From Psococerastis gibbosa (Eukaryota > Arthropoda > Insecta > Psocodea > Psocidae), in assembly GCA_963971405.1 (NCBI GenBank), contig OZ020488.1:42452888-42516887 (forward strand): a stretch of 64,000 nt of DNA, read 5' to 3'. Below, in pieces: positions 1-9,874 of this stretch. Numbering within the stretch: the first letter of the stretch is position 1; each line of letters begins with the position of its first letter. Below the pieces are notes generated by a model that worked only from the letters and a program-made list of their open reading frames with translations, searched no databases and had not been told where the DNA came from. The translations under genes were made by a program, and so were the position numbers.

Positions 1-505
1 TAGTAGGGTAATTCAAACATGGCTAATTACGAAACAATGCTAAAACTTTGAAATTTGCTCGTTAAATTGTAGATAAGTTATATAACGAAGGAACTTTTGA
101 CTGTTGAAACGAGACTGGGGATTTGCAGAGCGACCTTTTGTACATATAACTTCAATACAATAACGTCAAATTTTCTATTGACCTCTTTTGTAAAGGAAAA
201 TGTTTGCATCGACCCAATAAAATCATAGGCCCAGTGATACCTTGAGATACGAGTTTAATTTGTTCCGCAACGTTGCTCCTATCTCAAAGCAATTTTCTCC
301 ATTGAAACAATTGAAATGCTATTTATCCGTTCTAGCCCCAAAAATGCTACCCCTAAATTGTTTTTTTTACTTGTTTTTTAATAAGAAAAATGTATTTAGG
401 TATATATATATACTAGTATATGAAAAATATTGTATAAAAACTGGTTTTATCTAGTTTACATACATATTTCTATTGCATTTTTGTCACTTAAATACAAAAC
501 AGAGA
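1..505. other. AT-rich DNA, no gene seen
   Basis: No coding pattern, RNA gene or clear repeat is visible. The one open frame of about 70 codons (242-454) is low-complexity and starts and ends in AT-rich runs, so I treat it as chance. Confidence 0.5.
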
Positions 506-552
506 GCATTAGATCTAACTCCCCTAGTTTGGCTTAGTAATAGAACAAAAAA
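506..552 (+). repeat. SINE-A tail fragment
   Basis: This stretch matches the last 45 bases of the SINE-A copy that begins directly after it (the 'ctaactccgctaggttggct' region and the following A run). The pair is therefore a head-to-tail arrangement of a truncated tail and a full copy, made by insertion of one SINE at the A-rich end of another or by tandem duplication. Confidence 0.6.
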
Positions 553-553
553 A

Positions 554-768
554 GGACATGTAGAGTAGTGGTACGGACTCTGACTTTCACCCGAAAGGTT
601 GTTGGTTCGAGTCCTACACTTCCTACATTTTCTGGCCATGCTTCGGAGGGCATGTAAAGCAGGCGGTCCCGGGCTTTCTTAGTTGAGTGTAAGAGAGGGC
701 TTTATAGCCCTAACTCCGCTAGGTTGGCTTAGTAATAGAACAAAAAAAGTCCTTATTTATTTATTTAA
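554..768 (+). repeat. SINE-A, tRNA-derived SINE, full copy
   Basis: The 5' part has a tRNA-like internal RNA polymerase III promoter: an A-box-like 'tagagtagtggtacgg' at about 561 and a perfect B box 'ggttcgagtcc' at 604-614. A tRNA-unrelated body follows (ggccatgcttcggagggcat, then a ggtcccgggc block) and a tail of A-rich sequence and (TTTA)n. Related copies lie at 33877-34028, 36199-36400, 47148-47760 and 54084-54262. The family has no coding capacity and would need LINE enzymes for movement. Which tRNA founded it cannot be told by eye. Confidence 0.8.
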
Positions 769-2454
769 AAAAGTCAATATTTAGTATTTTATAATTCATT
801 ACGTGGGATAATGCACGAGGCGCAGGCGCATTAAATAATTATAATATAAATAAATAAATAAAATAAATAATCATTTATTTGTAAACAAACTTAAAAGTCC
901 AATAAAATGCAAATGTTCCACATTATTATGTTGTAAGCTATGACTGAGCAGGCAATGTAAGTCAAACTATCCCTGTGCTAAATAACATTACACCATTGCC
1001 ATTAACATTTATCAATAGAATACGAATACAATGATATAAAAAAGTAATTTTATATTAACAAAAGGAAAGTTAACCTAGTTTGCGCTTGGACGACTATTTT
1101 AGCATACTTCAGATAGAAATCTATTGAAACCTTAAGTATTAAAGTGGGTTTCGCCTCGTTTCCATAAAGTAATTTAAATGGGAAAATGAATGCAAATTTA
1201 GAATTTCAGTAATGAAAATGTTAATTTCAAACTAAATCTGCAAAACTACATTTTCCTGATTAAGTGCTGCAGAGGTAAATATACTGCGCTACGGTAAATA
1301 TTATGAATAAATTGCTAATTGCGAAACCAACATTTGGTAATTACTACAATTTTATTACAATGAGAGTGTTTAGGGTAGCTATGCCGGCCATCCACGGTAA
1401 TTCACTAATTCTAAACCTGCCTACGATATTTTTGGAATGCCTTTTCTTTCGAAAATTGGCAATCATCATGACAATTTGGACCTTGGAGACTGCTGTAACC
1501 CTTTAATGACTATTTGGGATTAATATAATACCGGGTTTATTGTTTAATGTCGCATTTGGAAGGTGCCACGCGACGGTATTAAAATATTCAATTCAAGTTA
1601 ATAAATTATTGGAATACAAGAAAATGGTTGCATTGTCTTAAAAATTGAAGGAAATACTAATAAAGATTAAGGCCAAACCGGAGAATTTTGACCTTGAACG
1701 TTGAGCGTTGAATACATAGAAATATAATAGAACTGGAGCGGTGGGAGCCATAATACGCCTTACGAGGCACCCGTTAACCATAAGCCAACTATCAAAGATA
1801 AGTACCAACGCAAAAAATATCGAAGTCTTACACACTGCAGCATAGCAAAGCGGATACCTCGACCCGGTCAAAAACTCTGTAGTTTAGTAGTTAGCTTGTG
1901 CAAGCTATTTCCCAGCCGAATCGCGTACTTATCTTGTATAGGCTACACTAGCAGCCATATTGATAACGGTCTCTAGCCACGGGATGGTTCAATATCCATT
2001 TTATAAACAAAGCCCCGCGTCGCGTACCTATTCCGTATTTCACTTTTTATTATTCCAAATAATTGCAGTTTTACCTATTGCTGGCGCTTCACTGTCAAAT
2101 TAAGTGTTCATATTTCAAGGCATATGCATTTAATTACAAAAGTTGGAGGTTTTTCTTCCCTGTGGGACACGTAAAAATGTTCTAAGAGGTATGTTTTTAA
2201 ATGCTTCATGCACAAATTTGAGACCTATAGTAATAGTAATTTAAGTTTGGCTTGATAGCGTAAGCATGTATACGCCTCTTATCGATTATTACTATGCCCC
2301 TGCGGTTTAAAACGTGTATTAGGAACCCCCTGCAAAGTCATTCCCAGGCCAGTCACGTGACCCCCTCCGGTTTGGCCTTAAAATATGCAGGTAGAATTTT
2401 GAAATATAATACGAATATAAATTAATGTGTCTACATCTAAGAGAGAAAACATTG
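769..2454. other. AT-rich DNA with small repeat scraps
   Basis: No gene is seen. The stretch holds an (AAAT)-type simple repeat at about 838-872, a LINE 3'-end scrap at 1446-1502 and, from 1508 to 1545, a few dozen bases of MITE-B terminal sequence (the 'gggattaatataatacc' type). Confidence 0.5.
1446..1502 (-). repeat. LINE 3'-end scrap (family 2)
   Basis: The minus strand carries the short block that ends the family-2 LINE tails (encoding a motif like VQIAMMIANL just before the stop). The same block is at 44580-44616 (+), 50278-50320 (-) and 53010-53040 (-). Only the last 50 bases or so remain, as expected for extreme 5' truncation during target-primed reverse transcription. Confidence 0.5.
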
Positions 2455-2575
2455 CAAACTCACCAAAAATATAGCCGAGGATTAATTAATCAATTTGAAT
2501 TTCCCGCTCATTTTACACTCATTTGCTTACAACAATTGAATAAACCTCGGTATTATGTTAATCCCAAATCGCCAT
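2455..2575 (-). repeat. MITE-B related fragment
   Basis: This block is matched in reverse complement by 14548-14668. Both have 'aacctcggtattatgttaat' or its complement next to a 'cccaaa-cgccat' end and a shared interior ending in 'attaattaatcaattt'. It lacks the outer terminal 'CAGCCCGAT' end, so it is a truncated copy. Confidence 0.55.
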
Positions 2576-2721
2576 TTTTTCTAAATCCTATAATTACGGT
2601 TACTATAAAATAGCGGTTCCCTATAATGCCTTCGATGGTATAGTGGTAGCTTGTTTGTACTTGTGCGATTCTCTACGCACCATGCCATCGGAAACACAGG
2701 TATTATCTACAGAGGCGGCTG

Positions 2722-2957
2722 CAGCCCGATCGTGGTGATTTTCTTTTAAATTGTGATGTTGGCAATACTGCAGAACTGAACTGACGCAACGCTGCCGTAG
2801 CAAATATAAATATAAGCCCATATCTCCCTAGAGATAAACAAGTTATAATATTGAATTAAAAACTATAAATTTATTGTAGATTTATTTAAAAAAAATTGAA
2901 TTAATACCATCATGGTATTATATTAACCCCGGTATTAAAATCACCATGATCGGGCTG
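2722..2957. mobile_element. MITE-B, non-autonomous terminal-inverted-repeat element
   Basis: Left end 'cagcccgatcgtggtgattt' (2722-2741) is the inverted match of the right end ending 'atcaccatgatcgggctg' (2957). Next to the ends is the family's 'ataccggggtt' motif. There is no open frame of note, so a transposase from elsewhere would be needed. The trinucleotide ctg flanks both ends (2719-2721 and 2958-2960), which may be a 3-bp TSD or part of a longer CTGCAG end. Other copies are at 14548-14668, 35032-35086 and 38132-38306. The superfamily is not settled. Confidence 0.65.
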
Positions 2958-3557
2958 CTGAAGAGGCTATTCGGATTCATTCATTGAATGGTTTATATGA
3001 TTTCTTTTTTTTAATAAAGAAAATCCGATAATTTTAAATTTTTAAATGAAACAATACCCGCATATCCCCCCAAATGTCTTGAACTGTCATATGCTGTTTT
3101 AAAAAGTTTATCTAATAATGAACAATGAGCTCGATGTCAGCGAGTAAAAATGTCAGACCACCTACCGAACTGTTGGCAAAGAAGATACGGTTTGTCTTTT
3201 AATTGCATATCTTCAACAGTCAATTAATACCAATAACTGACATGTCTTTTTATAATGTAGGATAATATCGGAGGAATATTTAGACCGTTCTTCGCATAAC
3301 AATACATAGGCTCCCACAAACTGAAGTTTTCTTATTGTAAGTGGTATCCAACGGATATTGCACTCTTTCGTCATTAATAAAAATTATAAAAATAATAAAT
3401 AGTTATAATAATAATATGTGTATTTTCTTAAATATTTTTTTACATCAGTAAACAAAAGCTGAAGTTCCCCCTGATGCCAGCGGTGTGCGAGGGTAGCACT
3501 CAATACATAACTAAAACTAATGCTAAAATTACTTTCTTCTTCTTCTGTAGTTGCAAT
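2958..3557. other. AT-rich DNA, nothing recognised
   Basis: No gene, RNA or clear repeat is visible. Short tandem AT-rich runs lie around 3370-3420. Confidence 0.4.
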
Positions 3558-3696
3558 CTAGCGATTGGTTTGCAGCAAATCTTTCCACCTCCTTCTCCAC
3601 TCCTCCCTGTCTTGGGCCGTTCTCTTGAGTTCCAAGTAGGCTCCGCATCTCAAATCTCTCTTGGGCTCTTCTGCGTACACCTTCCTTTCTATTAAC
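3558..3696 (-). pseudogene. LINE ORF2 C-terminal tail (family 1), 5' truncated
   Basis: Read on the minus strand, 3645 to 3558 gives an open frame with AYLELKRTAQDREEWRR, then KDLLQTNR and a stop. This matches the end of a common insect LINE reverse-transcriptase ORF, where an E-L-K-R...D-R-E-E-W-R block precedes a short L-P-T-N-R ending. Sister copies are at 35403-35480, 39887-39985, 49871-49985 and 53549-53700. Everything upstream is lost or frame-shifted (a stop lies about 45 bases before the matching block), so it is a dead fragment. Confidence 0.65.
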
Positions 3697-4277
3697 TACA
3701 AATTGATTTATAACCTAACTACATCTAAAAACGATTTAAATATATATATTTAAAATATAAAACTGGCACTAAAAGCATGCATTCTGAATCTGTAAATAAA
3801 TAAAAAACCTAGAAAAACGGTTTGGTAATTTGTGAAGTTCATCCGTTGTCCATAATTTTATGATTGTATGTAACTGTTCTTGTATTACTGTCAGTAAAAA
3901 TAAAAATAAATAATTACAATAAAAATAAACATTTTGCTTGAGAGAGCTGTGGCGTATTCTTCGGATTACCAGCTTCCTGGAAAACTTTCAGTTGGCTGGA
4001 GGAGACAAAAGAAGAGGGGGTATGTACATGTGATCTGATCATCCTCCCCCCCCCCCCCAACGACAGACGTGAAAACTTAATCAATTTATTATTATTATTA
4101 TTATTATTATATTATATTAATTTATGTAATTATATATTTTATTCTTATATTATTTTATTATTATTAATAATTTATTTTATGTATTATTATTATTTGGATT
4201 GCGATTGAATTACATGTATATCCAAAAGCGAAACCGCACACGGGCTGACTGAAGCCTTGCGGTATAATTTTACTGTA

Positions 4278-4310
<33 letters not shown>

Positions 4311-4640
4311 TATATTCACTCCGTATCGAAATTGGATCAATATAATAATAATATAATAATGGTGAAGAGAAAGACAACAAAGAGTAAACGCTAAGAACAG
4401 AATTCACGCAGTAACAAAATCCACGTAAATATAGCCTACATATGTTTTAAGTACTCGACTGCTGCAAGATCAGGTGTGTTGGGGGGTAAATAAATTAGTC
4501 CTAGTGTAATTTGTTTTGTTCCGCATGCTTTTTTGATTGATGTAAACAGATCTTCTTGGCACAGTGATTCTAAATAACTCATTCTTTTAACTAACAGGTT
4601 TTTTTTAAAGCAAGAATAAGCACTCCCCCACCCTCAGTTT
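3697..4640. other. Simple-repeat-rich DNA upstream of the LINE insertion
   Basis: No gene is visible. It holds a C run at about 4046-4058, an ATT/AT-rich simple repeat at about 4079-4215 and a TA run at 4279-4308. A 'cgcacacgggc' motif near 4236 also occurs at about 61222, downstream of the LINE fragment at 60481-61161, so a LINE 3' flank may be present here. Confidence 0.45.
4279..4308. repeat. (TA)15 microsatellite
   Basis: An uninterrupted run of fifteen TA units, directly visible. Confidence 0.95.
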
Positions 4641-4792
4641 TAGCTGAGGTCGCGGAGCACCTGTCCCTTCTAAAAACTGTATAGCGGGAATCGCTTATCT
4701 TACTGCAAATATCATATGAAGACCAAAGGAAGCATTAACGATCAATATAGACAGACCCAACCTCAATTCATCTAACAGTGTGCCTTTGACGC
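4641..4792. repeat. Left copy of 152-bp target-site duplication
   Basis: These 152 bases are identical, base for base, to 9976-10127. They start 'tagctgaggtcgcggagcac' and end 'gtgcctttgacgc'. The matches stop exactly at both outer limits (upstream ttt against gaa, downstream ctttgac against gttactc). Because the DNA between them is a non-LTR element without terminal repeats of its own, the pair is best read as target DNA copied on both sides of the insertion. Confidence 0.85.
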
Positions 4793-5058
4793 CTTTGACA
4801 GGAACCCGGGGTGGTCTAGTCAACCATCCTAGCTGTTCTATCATACAGTGTAAAATCCTGAGCGACAGCACTGCCGGTTGACGACCGGATAGGACCGTGC
4901 TGTGGATAGGTGAAAGCCTAATGCGAATGCGTAACATGCTAACAGGGGGATCATCCGAGGTCACGTGGTAGGTTTCTGCGCTGGGTAGGACGTTGTTTTT
5001 GGAACCCTAATGAGCGTTAAGGTCGTCTCGATGTTGGTGAAGGGAACTCCAACTGCGA
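4793..5058 (+). promoter_or_regulatory. LINE 5' untranslated region
   Basis: This 266-bp leader lies between the left TSD and ORF1. Elements of this kind usually carry an internal RNA polymerase II promoter here, which I infer and do not see. The first bases repeat the end of the TSD ('cctttgacgcctttgac', 4783-4799), so a few bases at the junction may be filler rather than element. Confidence 0.5.
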
Positions 5059-6255
5059 GTGATCAGTAGGCTCTTCACAGGGCGTGGATGGGCCCTTCGG
5101 GGCGTTATGATGGACACCTTAAATAAAACGTCTGACGTGTCACAGACAACTGGGTTTCCTAGCCCAAGTTTCTCGGTACCTTCTGTGGGCAACCAGGCAG
5201 GAGATGTACGGCTTGCTACTGGAACGCAAAATGTTAGCAATGGAACAAATGATAATGTAACCGAGAAACAAGGCGAATCTTACGCCGAAAAAACTAAGTC
5301 AAATACTGACCTTCAGGTTGCTATTCATTTCAATCCTCTTCGTATATTTACAGACGAGGAAAAATTACAATTGATTGACGCTGTAGGTACAGCGTTATAC
5401 GACCTGCCTGAAGAGGCAGAAATGCCCAACTTTATTGCTACTTACCATCGTGAGAATTATATCATTGTGGAAGCAGCTGATGAGAAAAGTAGAGATTGGA
5501 TTACGGACACAATTCCAAAGTTATCTGTCTGGGAAAACACTTCCTTGAGTGTCATACCTGTGGCTGATATCCCAAAGCTGAAAAAAGGACTTTTGTGGCT
5601 GCCGGGATATAAAAAGCTACCAAACGAGGAAGTTTTGAAGAGGATAGCGAAACAAAATAAATGCCTACTGGTTTTGAAATGGAGAATTTTCTCTAGACAC
5701 GAAGAAAGGCATGGATTGAGACTTCTTGTCGGCATTGATGTCGATTCTCTGAAATGTCTATCCAAAATTGATAATCGACCACAATGGTCAACTACCAGGG
5801 CACAGTTCACCCCTATAGAAGAGGTAGCCGTACGAAAAAAGGCAAAAGGTAGAAAGGAGCCCACCAAGAAGGTGGCAGCAAGTAACACCAATAACAAAGC
5901 CAACAATGGCCGGAAAATAGAGGTGCAAAAGAGGAAGCTCGACTCTAATAATTCGTCTCAAGTGGAATCACCATCGACCGAAAATACTCCTTCCGTCGGA
6001 AAATCCAGAGACATTGATGAAATACCAACTAAAGAAGATCCTTGTACGCCTACCAGCTCTCTCTCTAGATCTCCACAGAGCAAATCGAGAAATATTAGAC
6101 CTTTTAAGAAGAAGAAAGAAGGCGATTGCTCAGCTCCTTTCTCTCCACAAGAAAGAATAACAAGCTTCTTCAAAAGGCAAGTTTCGATTCAATCACCTTC
6201 GATAGAAGAAGAAAATTCAGTCCATGACCCTGGGCCTGAGAATCAGACAGAATAG
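5059..6255 (+). CDS. LINE ORF1, nucleic-acid-binding protein (DUF4780-like)
   Basis: The predicted 398-residue protein would be the RNA-binding partner that packs the element's RNA. Residues 1-85 are Ser/Thr/Asn-rich. Residues about 85-255 form a folded block with the spacing (EDEK-like start, LPGYKKLPNEEVLKRIAKQN, then a LRLLVGIDVDSLKCL strand) of insect ORF1 proteins annotated DUF4780; this is recognition from memory and moderate in confidence. Residues about 255-398 are basic and low in complexity, with likely nuclear signals KKAKGRKEPTKK and RPFKKKKEG. No CCHC zinc knuckle is present, unlike many R1, I and Jockey ORF1 proteins. Two ATG codons at 5107 and 5110 are alternative starts; I give the first ATG. 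It ends 5 nt before the ORF2 ATG. Confidence 0.8.
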   Translation: MISRLFTGRGWALRGVMMDTLNKTSDVSQTTGFPSPSFSVPSVGNQAGDVRLATGTQNVSNGTNDNVTEKQGESYAEKTKSNTDLQVAIHFNPLRIFTDEEKLQLIDAVGTALYDLPEEAEMPNFIATYHRENYIIVEAADEKSRDWITDTIPKLSVWENTSLSVIPVADIPKLKKGLLWLPGYKKLPNEEVLKRIAKQNKCLLVLKWRIFSRHEERHGLRLLVGIDVDSLKCLSKIDNRPQWSTTRAQFTPIEEVAVRKKAKGRKEPTKKVAASNTNNKANNGRKIEVQKRKLDSNNSSQVESPSTENTPSVGKSRDIDEIPTKEDPCTPTSSLSRSPQSKSRNIRPFKKKKEGDCSAPFSPQERITSFFKRQVSIQSPSIEEENSVHDPGPENQTE

Positions 6256-6260
6256 CAAAC

Positions 6261-8534
6261 ATGACCCGAATATTACAAGGCAATCTGCAACACAGTAAGG
6301 GCGCTACGTCTGTCTTACTGAAACGTATTCAAGAACTGAAGATTGATATTGCACTAATACAAGAACCTTGGATTGGACCTGAGGGGGAGCTCCGAGGACT
6401 GGGACCTTTCAAAGGCAATATAATCTGTTCTTCATCTAATCAAAAGCCTAGAGCTGCAATTCTGAGTCGAGTGACTGCTACGCAACTGCCTCAATTTGTT
6501 AAAAGAGACCTAGTTGCCGTCATTGTCGCAAATACATCTGGTGAGCAGATCGTGCTAGCGTCGGCTTACTTCCCCAATGTGATTGGTGGAGACCCTCCAC
6601 CAAAAGAAGTTGAAGAGTTAGTCCATTTCTGCAGTGCTAAAGGCCTAGCTTTAGTGGTAAGTTGTGACTCGAACGCGCATAACATCGTATGGAACAGCTC
6701 CGATACCAACGATAGAGGGGAAAAGTTACTTGACTTTTTCATATCAAGCGATCTGTACGTGTGCAACAGAGGAAGTAGTCCTACTTTTACAAATGCTATA
6801 CGGGAAGAGGTTTTAGATCTCACTTTTTGTAACCGGAAAATGTCGGGATTGATACAGGACTGGAAGGTTTCCTTAGAAGAATCACTTTCTGATCACAATC
6901 ACATTCTTTATGTTATTAGAGATGGCTTATCTATGAAAACGAAACGCTTCAGGAATCCAAGGAGAACAAACTGGCATGATTTCAAGGAAAAGTTGCAGTT
7001 GCATCTGAGACCCAATGCCCATGAAGAGCCCCGGAATCCTGATGAACTAGAAGAGCGTCTTTCCTCTGTGACGTCAATTATTATGCAGGCATACGACGAA
7101 AGTTGCCCGGAAACAGTAGTGAAGAATGATTGTACGCCACCGTGGTGGAACAAAGATATAGATACTAAAAGAAGGCTTACTCGCAGACTTTACAACAAAA
7201 TGAAGCGCTCCAGCAAGAGTGAAGACGTCGATGCTTATAAGGAAGCAAGAAATCAATACAAAGCGGCACTGTCAGTGTCAAGAAGGAAGTCATACAGAGA
7301 GTTTTGCTCAAGATTAGAAAGCTTACCTGAGACTGCTAGTTTGCAAAAATGTCTAAAGAAAACACCCAATATCGGATTGTGTCCTATAGAAAGGCCGGAT
7401 GGTAGTTTTACTGAAAGTGACGAGGATGCTCTGCAGCTTCTTCTATCGGTACACTTCCCGAGCTCAACATCATCAACCCCCGATACTTCAACCACATCGG
7501 CGGAGAAAGGGGCTAGTCAAGACAAGGAGCTGTTAGCCGATAAAATCATCACTTTACCGAGAATCAGGGCCGCTATTTTTAAATTCCTTCCCTACAAAAG
7601 TGCTGGTGCTGATGGTATCATACCAGCTATGTTGCAACATGGATACGATTCCTTGGCAGAACATCTTTTAACCATTTACAAGGCGTCTTTAAAACTAAGT
7701 TACATTCCCGAACAGTGGCAGGATGTAAAAGTTGTTTTTATTCCGAAGCCTGGAAAAATAGATTACTCCCAAGCTAAGGCATATAGACCTATTAGCCTTA
7801 GCTCGTTTGTTCTCAAGGTTTTGGAGCGTCTAATTGAGTGGGAAATGAGAGAAGGATTACTGGACACTGAATGCCTCCACAGTGGTCAGCATGCCTATCA
7901 AACTGGTAAATCTACCGAAACAGCACTGTGTTGCTTGGTAAATAAACTTGAAAAAGCTCTCACTGTGAAAAAGATGGCCCTCACAGCTTTTTTAGACGTT
8001 GAGGGTGCCTTTGATCGTGTATCGTTTCGAGCCATTGAAAACGCACTAAGGAAGAAGAAAATCGATCCCTGTTTGATTGATTGGACTACTATCAATATGC
8101 TTAGAAAGAGACGAGTGAGTGCACAGCGTGGGGACACTACTGTGAAAGTCGCCGTATCAAGAGGATGTCCTCAGGGAGGCGTGTTATCTCCTCTACTATG
8201 GTGTTTAGTTGTCGACGAATTACTAGTACTATTGACGGAGCAAGGTTACGTTGTGAAAGCCTACGCAGACGACCTAGCGATCCTCGTAATCGGATGGTTC
8301 CTTGGTACAATTTATGATATAATGCAAAGGGCACTAAACTTAATAGTGAAATGGTGTGAAGATAAAGAGCTGGGGATTAACCCTCATAAGGCAGAAATTG
8401 TTTTATTTTCTCGACGACGAAATTTGGGTCCCTTCCCCATAATCAAGATTAAAGCTCATGCTATCAAGCAATCGGATAAAGTAAAATTTCTCGGAGTGAT
8501 TATGGACAAAAACTGTTGTGGAAAGAACACTTAG
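6261..8534 (+). CDS. LINE ORF2, first part: AP endonuclease and reverse transcriptase
   Basis: Residues 1-225 are an exonuclease-endonuclease-phosphatase fold that nicks target DNA: N8 in QGNLQ, E35 in LIQEPW, D136/N138 in SCDSNAHN, D186 in LDLT and S-D-H at 210-212 fit the catalytic set. Residues about 430-740 are the reverse transcriptase: AGADGIIP, AYRPISLSS, motif A FLDVEGAFD with D579, motif B GCPQGGVLSPLLW from 635, motif C YADD at 668-671 and FLGVIMD. All catalytic residues are present. The frame ends at 8534 because of a one-base shift in the A run near 8507-8512; the rest of the protein continues in the frame that is open from 8516. The start ATG follows the ORF1 stop by 5 nt in another frame, so reinitiation or coupled translation is likely. 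Confidence 0.92.
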   Translation: MTRILQGNLQHSKGATSVLLKRIQELKIDIALIQEPWIGPEGELRGLGPFKGNIICSSSNQKPRAAILSRVTATQLPQFVKRDLVAVIVANTSGEQIVLASAYFPNVIGGDPPPKEVEELVHFCSAKGLALVVSCDSNAHNIVWNSSDTNDRGEKLLDFFISSDLYVCNRGSSPTFTNAIREEVLDLTFCNRKMSGLIQDWKVSLEESLSDHNHILYVIRDGLSMKTKRFRNPRRTNWHDFKEKLQLHLRPNAHEEPRNPDELEERLSSVTSIIMQAYDESCPETVVKNDCTPPWWNKDIDTKRRLTRRLYNKMKRSSKSEDVDAYKEARNQYKAALSVSRRKSYREFCSRLESLPETASLQKCLKKTPNIGLCPIERPDGSFTESDEDALQLLLSVHFPSSTSSTPDTSTTSAEKGASQDKELLADKIITLPRIRAAIFKFLPYKSAGADGIIPAMLQHGYDSLAEHLLTIYKASLKLSYIPEQWQDVKVVFIPKPGKIDYSQAKAYRPISLSSFVLKVLERLIEWEMREGLLDTECLHSGQHAYQTGKSTETALCCLVNKLEKALTVKKMALTAFLDVEGAFDRVSFRAIENALRKKKIDPCLIDWTTINMLRKRRVSAQRGDTTVKVAVSRGCPQGGVLSPLLWCLVVDELLVLLTEQGYVVKAYADDLAILVIGWFLGTIYDIMQRALNLIVKWCEDKELGINPHKAEIVLFSRRRNLGPFPIIKIKAHAIKQSDKVKFLGVIMDKNCCGKNT

Positions 8535-9874
8535 ACGCTTGCGTGAAGAAGGCTCTGGCTACTTTCTTTGTGATCAGACGCACCTTCAGCTCCACGTGGG
8601 GCCTTAAGATTCCGCTAGTAAGATGGCTGTACACAGCTAACGTCAGACTTATAATAGCATATGGTTGCATTATCTGGTGGCGGAGAACACAGCTTCTAAC
8701 GGCTCAGAATGCTCTGCAGAAACTACAACGTCTGGCATGTATAGGCGCTACTGGGGCATTCCGGTCAACACCCACGAAAGTGCTTGAGGTGCTTCTGGAC
8801 TTTCCACCCCTGCACCTTTATATTCAACAGAGAGCCATGATCTCATACAATAGACTACTATTAGCCGGAATTCGGGCTGGAACCCCGTTATATGACATTG
8901 ACGACATTGTTTGCTTGCCACATGATCGGATACAGACCAGAGTTAGCCCTGACGATTGCATGATCTCAAAAGTACCAACGAGACAAGTGTGGGAAACAAA
9001 CTCAATCCTCCCATCAATGCCCAGTGTCATCTTTTATACCGATGGCTCTTTGATGGACGGTAGGGCCGGAGCCGGAGTCTATTGTGCGCGGCCACCCATT
9101 TCCATTTCTATTCCCCTTGGGTGTTACGTATCAGTATTCCAAGCGGAAGTTTATGCCATTATGTGTGCTCTAGAAGAGTGTGTTCGTCTACCGCCAGGCA
9201 CTAAAATATGTATTTGTTCAGACAGCAGAGCAGCCATCATGGCATTGTCAAATTCGAATGTAAAGTCATCATTAGTAGCGGACTGCAGGAGATTGTCTAC
9301 TGTCATACAACAGCACCATTCAGTTGAACTAATGTGGGTACCTGGTCACAGCAATGTGCATGGAAATGAAGAGGCTGATGGACTCGCGAGAGGGGCTTCG
9401 GCAGTACCACCGGAGGGACCTGAACCTTTTCTACCAGTTGGCCCCTCGCGACTAAAGCAGCGTCTTGAAACAAACTTCCGGGAAGATTTTGTGAAACAAT
9501 GGCGTGCGGCGAAAATAAGCAGCTATCCGAATCAGCTTGTAACTGACCCGTGTAAAAGTTATGGTCTTCACCACTTGTCTGCAAGTAGGAAGACCATCAG
9601 AACAGTGACTGCTCTTCTCACTGGACATGGGCCTTTCCGTCGGCATTTGGCAAGAATGCTCACCATTGAGAACGTGAACTGCCGGTTTTGTGAACTAGGG
9701 GAGGAGACTTCGGAACACATCCTGTGCGATTGCCCTTGTTTCTGGAGGGAAAGGCTAGAGACTTTCGGAAGTGCCTTCCTGAACGTCTCTCAGCTGATTG
9801 ACGTGAAACTTTTATTGATGTTAAAGTTTGTGAACAGAACTAAATTGCACGAACGCTTGGAGCGTAATGTGTAA
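8516..9874 (+). CDS. LINE ORF2, second part: thumb, RNase H and Cys-His region
   Basis: This frame carries on from the reverse transcriptase after the frameshift; the ATG at 8516 is incidental and is not a real start. Residues 1-150 are the RT thumb/linker (WKEHLDACVKKAL, then RLIIAYGCIIWW). Residues about 170-295 are an RNase H that would remove RNA from the hybrid: D176 in YTDGS, E211 in QAEVYAI, D236 in CSDSRAA and D288 in NEEADGLA are the four carboxylates, and MWVPGHSNVHGN precedes the last. Residues 389-406 have the C-x2-C...H-x2-C-x-C pattern (CRFCELGEE to HILCDC) typical of this LINE group. It stays open to its stop. With the first part, ORF2 would be about 1,200 residues, the usual size for this group. 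Confidence 0.9.
   Translation: MWKEHLDACVKKALATFFVIRRTFSSTWGLKIPLVRWLYTANVRLIIAYGCIIWWRRTQLLTAQNALQKLQRLACIGATGAFRSTPTKVLEVLLDFPPLHLYIQQRAMISYNRLLLAGIRAGTPLYDIDDIVCLPHDRIQTRVSPDDCMISKVPTRQVWETNSILPSMPSVIFYTDGSLMDGRAGAGVYCARPPISISIPLGCYVSVFQAEVYAIMCALEECVRLPPGTKICICSDSRAAIMALSNSNVKSSLVADCRRLSTVIQQHHSVELMWVPGHSNVHGNEEADGLARGASAVPPEGPEPFLPVGPSRLKQRLETNFREDFVKQWRAAKISSYPNQLVTDPCKSYGLHHLSASRKTIRTVTALLTGHGPFRRHLARMLTIENVNCRFCELGEETSEHILCDCPCFWRERLETFGSAFLNVSQLIDVKLLLMLKFVNRTKLHERLERNV

Noticed and set aside
2630..2705. tRNA gene
   Set aside because: 'atggtatagtggtagc' resembles an A box, but no B box or cloverleaf follows.
4641..4792. rDNA or other known site-specific LINE target
   Set aside because: I do not recognise 28S, 5S, tRNA or snRNA sequence here, so no site-specific target can be named.
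5457..9646. Minus-strand open frames inside the LINE
   Set aside because: They are antisense shadows of ORF1 and ORF2.
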